This document shows positions 59,000 to 64,000 of a stretch of 64,000 nucleotides of DNA, piece after piece. Origin of the DNA: JALORV01 sp963707445 (lineage in GTDB: Bacteria > Pseudomonadota > Gammaproteobacteria > Burkholderiales > Burkholderiaceae_F); NCBI GenBank assembly GCA_963707445.1, contig CAVPPW010000055.1, positions 1 through 64,000 of the forward strand, in the 5' to 3' direction. How positions within the stretch are numbered: position 1 is the stretch's first letter; each line of letters opens with the position of its first letter. Under the pieces are notes generated by a model. The model saw only the letters and a program-made list of their open reading frames with translations, made no database searches and was not told where the DNA came from. The position numbers were made by a program, and so were the translations under genes.

Positions 59000-60181
59000 C
59001 TAGATGGCCTTGTCGCGCGCGCAGCCGCGCGATCGACGCTTCGTCGTAGCCTAGCTCTCGCAGGATGGCGTCGGTGTGCTGGCCGAGCGCTGGGACCGGA
59101 TCCATGCGCGGCGGGGGATCGGGCGGCACCCCAGGCGGAATCGGCGCGCGGATCGGGCCCGCCGATGTGTCAACCTGCGACCAGCGTTGGCGCGCCGCGA
59201 GCTGCGGGTGTTCCCACACGTCGCCCATGTCGTTCATGCGCGCGTTCGCGATACTCGCCTCGTCGAGGCGCGCGATCACCTGCGCCGCGGTGTACGGCGC
59301 GAATGCGGCGACGACGATCTCGCGCAGCTCCTGCCGGTGCGCGGTGCGGCGCGAGTTGGACGAGAAGCGTTCGTCTGCGGCGAGTTCGGGCCGCCCGAGC
59401 ACCCGCTCGCAGAAGACGACCCACTCGCGCTCGTTCTGCAGCCCGAGCATCACGATCTTGCCGTCGCCTGCGGGAAACGGGCCGTACGGATAGATCGTCG
59501 CGTGCGCCGCGCCAGCGCGCGGCGGCGGCGCCTGCCCGTCGTACGCGTAGTACAGCGGAAAGCTCATCCACTCGACCATGCTCTCCAGCATCGACACGTC
59601 GATCGCCTTGCCGCGGCCGGTCGTCGCGCGCTCGATCAGCGCGGCGAGGATGTTGGTGTACGCGTACATGCCCGCGGCGATGTCGGCGATCGAGCAGCCG
59701 GCCTTGGCCGGCTCGTCCGGCCGATCCGGTGACCGACAGGAAGCCCGACTCGCTCTGGATCAGCAGGTCGTACGCCTTCTTGTCGCGGTACGGTCCGTCG
59801 GCGCCGTAGCCCGAGATGTCGCAGACGATCAGGCGTGGGTTGCGCGCCGACAGCGCCTCGTGCGACAGGCCGAGCCGCGCCGCGGCGCCGGGCGCGAGGT
59901 TCTGCACCAGCACGTCGGCGCGCGACGATGAGCGCGGCAAGGATCGCCGCCGCTTCCGGATGCTTGACGTCGAGCGTCAGGCTTTCCTTCGCTGCGGTTG
60001 GTCCAGACGAAGTGCGACGCCAGCCCGTGCACGCGCTCGTCGTAGCCGCGCGCGAAGTCGCCGGCGCCCGGCCGCTCGATCTTGATCACGCGCGCGCCGA
60101 GATCGGCAAGCTGGCGCGTACAGAACGGCGCCGCGATCGCGTGCTCGAGCGTGATACGAGGGTGCCGGAAAGGGGCAGCAT
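59000..60181 (-). CDS. family III CoA-transferase, candidate itaconate CoA-transferase, frameshifted
   Basis: The CaiB/BaiF pattern is ITLEHAIAAPFCTRQLADLG and ARVIKIERPGAGDFARGYD, with the active-site Asp in SIADIAAGMYAY. Later blocks are ATIYPYGPFPAGDGKIVM and NARMNDMGDVWEHPQL. Frame changes occur near 60150, 60000, 59925, 59725 and 59020. The enzyme moves CoA from succinyl-CoA to an acid; the operon context suggests itaconate or mesaconate. Its start lies 26 bases from the acyl-CoA dehydrogenase stop. Confidence 0.75.
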
Positions 60182-60207
60182 GCAGTGGAAGGCGTTGGCG
60201 GCGGTGA

Positions 60208-61369
60208 TCAGAACCACCGTGGCAGTCCGAGCACGTGCTCGGCCACGTACGACAGGATCAGATTCGTCGAGATCGGCGCCACCTGGTAGAGCCGCGTCTC
60301 GCGGAACTTGCGCTCGACGTCGTATTCGGCCGCGAAGCCGAAGCCGCCGTGGAACTGCAGGCACGCGTTGGCGGCCTCCCACGAAGCGTCCGCGGCGAGC
60401 AGCTTCGCCATGTTCGCCTCTGCGCCGCACGGCTTGTGCGCGTCGAACAGCGCGCACGCCTTGAAGCGCATCAGGTTCGCGGCTTCGACGTTGACATAGG
60501 CGCGCGCGATCGGGAATGCGACGCCCTGGTTCTGTCCGATCGGCCGCCCGAACACGACCCGCTCCTTCGCATACGCGGCGATCTTGTCGATGAACCAGTA
60601 GCCGTCACCGATGCATTCGGCGGCGATCAGCGTGCGCTCGGCGTTGAGGCCGTCGAGGATGTACTTGAACCCCTGGCCCTCGTGCCCGATCAGGTTTTCG
60701 GCGGGAATCTCGAGGTTGTCGAAGAAGAGTTCGTTGGTCTCGTGGTTGACCATGTTGACGATCGGGCGCACCTCCATGCCGTGCGCCATCGCCTCCCGGA
60801 TGTCGACGACGAAGATCGACATGCCCTCGGACTTTCGCTTCACCTTGTCGACCGGCGTGGTGCGCGCGAGCAGGATCATCAGGTCCGAGTGCAGCACGCG
60901 CGAGATCCAGACCTTCTGGCCGTTGACGACGTAGCGATCGCCCTCCTTCACGGCGGTCGTCCGGATCTTCGTCGTGTCGGTGCCGGTGGTCGGCTCGGTG
61001 ACCCCCATCGACTGCAGGCGCAGTTCGCCGCTCGCGATCTTGGGAAGGTAGCGCTGCTTCTGCTCGGCCGAGCCGTGGCGCAGCAGCGTGCCCATGTTGT
61101 ACATCTGGCCGTGACACGCGCCGGAGTTGCCACCGCTGCGGTTGATCTCCTCCATGATGATCGACGCCTCGGTCAGCCCGAGGCCCGGATCCGCCGTACT
61201 CCTGCGGGATCAGCGCCGCGAGCCAGCCGGCCTTCGTCAGCGCGGCGACGAACTCGTCGGGATAGCCGCGCGCCTCGTCGACCTTGCGGTGGTACTCCGG
61301 CGGGAACTGCGCGCAGAGGTCGCGCACCGCGTCGCGGATGTCCTGGTGCGTTTCGCTCGCGTTCGACAT
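60208..61369 (-). CDS. acyl-CoA dehydrogenase, frameshifted
   Basis: Family marks are LAALIPQEYGGSG, LRLQSMGVTEPTTGTDT (FAD/substrate loop), GQKVWISRVLHSDLMILLAR and CLQFHGGFGFAAEYDVERKF; the last has the signature near the active site. One extra base near 61188 breaks the frame. It oxidises an acyl-CoA to the enoyl form; in this operon methylsuccinyl-CoA is a candidate substrate. A homologue (PA0879) is part of the P. aeruginosa itaconate locus. Confidence 0.8.
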
Positions 61370-61400
61370 CGCATCGGCTCCGGTGTCTGGACAGGCTCGG

Positions 61401-62255
61401 TCAACGAAGTGTGGCGGTCGCGTCCATCGCGAGGCTGGCGGCCGCGTCCTGCGCCCACAGCCGCACTGCGCCGCCTTCGGCCGCGGGCTGCCCGCACACC
61501 GCGAACGGCGCGATATCGAAGACCGGCCGCACCGCGCGGAACTCGAACGCAGCGAGGTCCGCGCGGGGCCGATGCTCGCGCAGCAGATCGATCAGCAGCG
61601 TGGCGAGCAGCGGCCCGTGCACGACCAGACCGGGGTAGCCCTCGACGTCTGTCACGTAGCGACGGTCGTAGTGGATGCGGTGAGCGTTGAACGTCAGCGC
61701 CGAGTAGCGAAACAGCAGCACGTCGTCGGGCACGACATCCCGCCGCCACGACGGGTCGGCCGGCGCAGACTTTGCCGCCGGCGGCGACTCGCCGGCGCGC
61801 GGCGCATCCCGGTAGACGATGTCGTGCCACTCGTGGATCGCCGGAACGCCGGCGGCAGAGATCTCGTGGCGCACGACGACGAATACGAGTTCGCCGCTCT
61901 TCCCCTGCTTCGCGTCGACGCTTTCGATCGTTGAGACGCGCTCGATCGCGTCGCCGACGCGCAGCGGATGCAGAAAGCGCATCCGGCTGCCCGCCCACAT
62001 GCGGCGCGGCAGCGGCACCGGCGGCAGGAAGCCACCGCGCAGCGCGTGGCCGTCCGGGCCGACCTGCGAGCGCCGGGTCAGCGGCAGGAAGTAGAGCCAG
62101 TGCCAGAGCGGCGGCAGCGGGTCGCCGTCCCGCGGTGCAGGGTCGTCGCGGTCTAGCGTCGCGGCGAGCGCGGCGACCGGGACCGGCGTCACCCGGTCGA
62201 TGCGGCGCTCGCTGCGCCCGACCCACTGCGAGAGTTGTGCAAGATCGACGGTCAC
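61401..62255 (-). CDS. double hot-dog CoA hydratase (mesaconyl-C4-CoA / itaconyl-CoA hydratase type)
   Basis: Residues 30-110 (PPLWHWLYFLPLTRRSQVGP, then GGFLPPVPLPRRMWAGSR) and 190-280 (FRYSALTFNAHRIHYDRRYV, then YPGLVVHGPLLATLL) are the two hot-dog domains of the FAS1-type dehydratase family, with the second carrying the catalytic His and Asp pattern. A GTG at 62255 is the start. Mesaconyl-C4-CoA hydratase and Pseudomonas itaconyl-CoA hydratase belong to this family. It lies 31 bases before the dehydrogenase gene and has no frame breaks. Confidence 0.85.
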   Translation of the reverse strand: MTVDLAQLSQWVGRSERRIDRVTPVPVAALAATLDRDDPAPRDGDPLPPLWHWLYFLPLTRRSQVGPDGHALRGGFLPPVPLPRRMWAGSRMRFLHPLRVGDAIERVSTIESVDAKQGKSGELVFVVVRHEISAAGVPAIHEWHDIVYRDAPRAGESPPAAKSAPADPSWRRDVVPDDVLLFRYSALTFNAHRIHYDRRYVTDVEGYPGLVVHGPLLATLLIDLLREHRPRADLAAFEFRAVRPVFDIAPFAVCGQPAAEGGAVRLWAQDAAASLAMDATATLR

Positions 62256-62305
62256 GGTGCGGTCCTTCGGGCTCCGGCCGGTCGGCCGAAGCCGTGTCGC
62301 GGCGC

Positions 62306-63319
62306 TTAGGGCTTGAAGTCCACCGCCTTGTAGACAGCCTCGATCGTGTCCTTGCCCACGCGCGACTCGTTCTCCTTGTGTACCGGCACCATCGCCTTCT
62401 TCCACGCGGACTTCTGCGCGTCGGTCAGCGTGATGACCTCGCTGCGGCCGGATTTTCGAATGCCTTCGAGCGCGGCCTCGTTCTCTTTCTTCGCGATGTC
62501 GTTCGCGTACGTGGTCGCGTCCTTCATCGCCCCTTCGAGCGCGGCACGCACGTCGGCCGGCAATCCGTCCCAGAACTTCTTGTTGACGATCACCGCGTAG
62601 CCGATGTAGCCATGGTTGGTCAGCGCGACGTACTTCTGAACCTCGTGGTGCTTCTGCGTGAGCATGTTCGACGGCGTGTTCTCGGAGCCGTCGACCACGC
62701 CGGTCTGCATCGCCTGGTACACCTCCGAAAACGCCATCACCTGCGGCAGCGCGCCGACCGCCTTCATCTGGTCGCCCAGCACCTTCGACGACTGGATGCG
62801 CATCTTGAGCCCCTTCATGTCCTCGGGTCCGCGCAGCGGCTTGTTCGCGCTCATCACCTTGAGGCCGTTGTCCCAGTACGCGAGCCCGATGATGCCCTTC
62901 GGCTCGAGCTTCTTCATCAGGCCGGCGCCGACCGGCCCGTCGGTGACCTTGTGCAGGTCGGCGTAGTCGTCGAACATGAACGGCAGGTCGAACACCTCGA
63001 ACTCGCGCACGCCGAGCGGCCCGAACTTCGCGAGCGAGGGCGCGAGCATCTGCACCGAGCCGAGCTGCAGCGCCTCCATCTCCTCGCCGTCCTTGAACAG
63101 CGAGCTGTTCGGGTAGACCTCGACCTTGACGCGGCCCTTGGTGCGCTCCTCGGCGAGCTGCTTGAAGCGCTCGGCGCCCTTGCCCTTCGGCGTGTCGACG
63201 GCGACGACGTGGCTGAACTTCAGCACGATCGGCTGCTGCGCGATTGCTGCGGAGCTGAAGGCGAGCATCGCAGAAAGCGCGACGGCCGCGGCGTGGCGCA
63301 AGCACATGTGGTGGCTCAT
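62306..63319 (-). CDS. dctP: TRAP-type dicarboxylate receptor (DctP)
   Basis: A signal peptide (AAAVALSAMLAFSSAAIAQ) is followed by DctP pattern: LKFSHVVAVDTPKGKGAERF, VEVYPNSSLFKDGEEMEALQ, MRIQSSKVLGDQMKAVGA and FSEVYQAMQTGVVDGSENTP, with the Arg in that ligand block. GGAGGAAAG precedes the ATG. It is the first gene of the operon and 168 bases after guaA, which is on the same strand. No DctQ or DctM genes are in the window, so the permease must be elsewhere. Confidence 0.9.
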   Translation of the reverse strand: MSHHMCLRHAAAVALSAMLAFSSAAIAQQPIVLKFSHVVAVDTPKGKGAERFKQLAEERTKGRVKVEVYPNSSLFKDGEEMEALQLGSVQMLAPSLAKFGPLGVREFEVFDLPFMFDDYADLHKVTDGPVGAGLMKKLEPKGIIGLAYWDNGLKVMSANKPLRGPEDMKGLKMRIQSSKVLGDQMKAVGALPQVMAFSEVYQAMQTGVVDGSENTPSNMLTQKHHEVQKYVALTNHGYIGYAVIVNKKFWDGLPADVRAALEGAMKDATTYANDIAKKENEAALEGIRKSGRSEVITLTDAQKSAWKKAMVPVHKENESRVGKDTIEAVYKAVDFKP

Positions 63320-63487
63320 CTTTCCTCCGTGGTTCAAGTTCGGCGGGCCTGCGCCGCGCCTCCGGATCACGCGACGATCGTACAACTCAGGGACGCGAGC
63401 CGCTCGGCCGGCCGCCGTATGGCCTCATCCGCCACGAATCGGTCGGTAGCGTCGTGACGTAGCAATCGGCGGGCCGCGAAGCCAGCC

Positions 63488-64000
63488 CTACTCCCATTCG
63501 ATCGTCGCCGGGGGCTTGCCGCTGATGTCGTAGACGACGCGGTTGATGCCGCGCACTTCGTTGATGATGCGGTTGGAGACGCGTCCGAGCAGTTCGTGCG
63601 GCAGGTGCGCCCAGTGCGCCGTCATGAAATCGGTCGTCTGCACGGCTCGCAGCGAGACGACCCATTCGTAGGTGCGGCCGTCACCCATCACGCCGACGCT
63701 CTTCACCGGCAGAAAGACGGCGAACGCCTGACTGGTGCGGTCGTACCAGCCCGAGGAGCGCAGCTCCTCGATGAAAATGGCGTCGGCGCGGCGCAGCAGG
63801 TCGGCATGGTCCTGCTTCACTTCGCCGAGGATGCGCACGCCGAGGCCCGGGCCCGGGAACGGGTGGCGGAAGACCATCTCGCGCGGCAGGCCGAGCGCAA
63901 GCCCGAGGTTGCGCACTTCATCCTTGAAGAGGTCGCGCAGCGGCTCGAGCAGTTTCAGGTGCAGCGTCTCCGGCAGGCCGCCGACGTTGTGGTGACTCTT
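63488..64000 (-). CDS. guaA: GMP synthase, C-terminal part (runs off the window)
   Basis: The last 170 residues of GuaA: SHHNVGGLPE, then LFKDEVRNLGLALGLP, FRHPFPGPGLGVRILGEV and the end INRVVYDISGKPPATIEWE. These belong to the dimerisation and XMP-binding domain, after the ATP pyrophosphatase. The enzyme aminates XMP to GMP. The gene continues beyond base 64000. Its stop is followed by 168 bases without a gene, then the TRAP receptor gene. Confidence 0.95.
   Translation of the reverse strand, partial: KSHHNVGGLPETLHLKLLEPLRDLFKDEVRNLGLALGLPREMVFRHPFPGPGLGVRILGEVKQDHADLLRRADAIFIEELRSSGWYDRTSQAFAVFLPVKSVGVMGDGRTYEWVVSLRAVQTTDFMTAHWAHLPHELLGRVSNRIINEVRGINRVVYDISGKPPATIEWE

Noticed and set aside
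61772..63457. Open frame of about 560 codons on the plus strand
   Set aside because: It is antisense to the hydratase and DctP genes, whose motifs are unmistakable; high GC keeps such antisense frames open.

Overview
The window is a 64 kb stretch of GC-rich chromosome that looks betaproteobacterial, most likely Burkholderiales. The evidence is two tripartite-tricarboxylate (Bug-type) receptor genes, a HiPIP with a Tat signal, RatA, tadA and ldcA overlapping end to start, a Burkholderiales-type kinase-like protein, and very short intergenic gaps. This is inferred from gene content, not from a marker gene. I recognised no rRNA, tRNA, CRISPR array or insertion sequence.

Layout. 0-10.6 kb is an accessory patch: a prepilin, a degenerate Ser/Thr kinase homologue with a repeat-rich tail, a TAP-like hydrolase, an esterase joined to a headless serine hydrolase (beta-lactamase fold), a secreted protein coupled to a trypsin-like protease, and an adhesin-like protein. 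10.6-16.1 kb holds a large discoidin/glycosidase-type enzyme, a cupin, a HiPIP and a TIR-membrane-coiled-coil protein. 16.4-20.6 kb is a run of small envelope or stress proteins (helical Ala-rich protein, GlsB/YeaQ type, DUF937, LysM, lipoprotein) facing a phospholipase D-type synthase. 20.7-22.5 kb has a small secreted Cys/His protein, an outer-membrane barrel and dodecin. 22.7-29.6 kb pairs an RND efflux pump with a divergent fatty-acid cis-trans isomerase, which reads as a membrane/solvent stress module. 29.6-36.1 kb is catabolic: FAH hydrolase, two Bug receptors, alpha/beta hydrolase and amidase, with fragments of further TTT genes. 36-42.2 kb is mostly housekeeping: YbhB-like protein, RatA, two small cytochromes c, PurT and a LuxR-type response regulator. 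42.2-52.6 kb carries a hybrid histidine kinase, a complete branched-chain amino-acid-type ABC transporter, a second kinase/regulator pair, and a TetR regulator divergent from a class II aldolase with a clear operator. 52.7-55.5 kb has LdcA, a TadA with an extra N-terminal domain, and a DUF1223 protein.

55.7-63.3 kb is the most coherent metabolic unit. It encodes a DctP receptor, a hot-dog hydratase, an acyl-CoA dehydrogenase, a family III CoA-transferase, an MmgE/PrpD protein, a methyltransferase and a CitE-type lyase in one operon, with a VOC protein convergent at its end. Apart from the methyltransferase, this gene set matches the Pseudomonas itaconate degradation locus (ict-ich-ccl) as I remember it. 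The window closes inside guaA.

A major caution: about half of the longer genes change reading frame one or more times. Most of these changes are in the sense of one extra base, while neighbouring blocks (for example 44.4-52.6 kb and 16.5-20.6 kb) are clean. I treat most of them as sequence errors, not real gene death, and give frameshifted genes their full extents.
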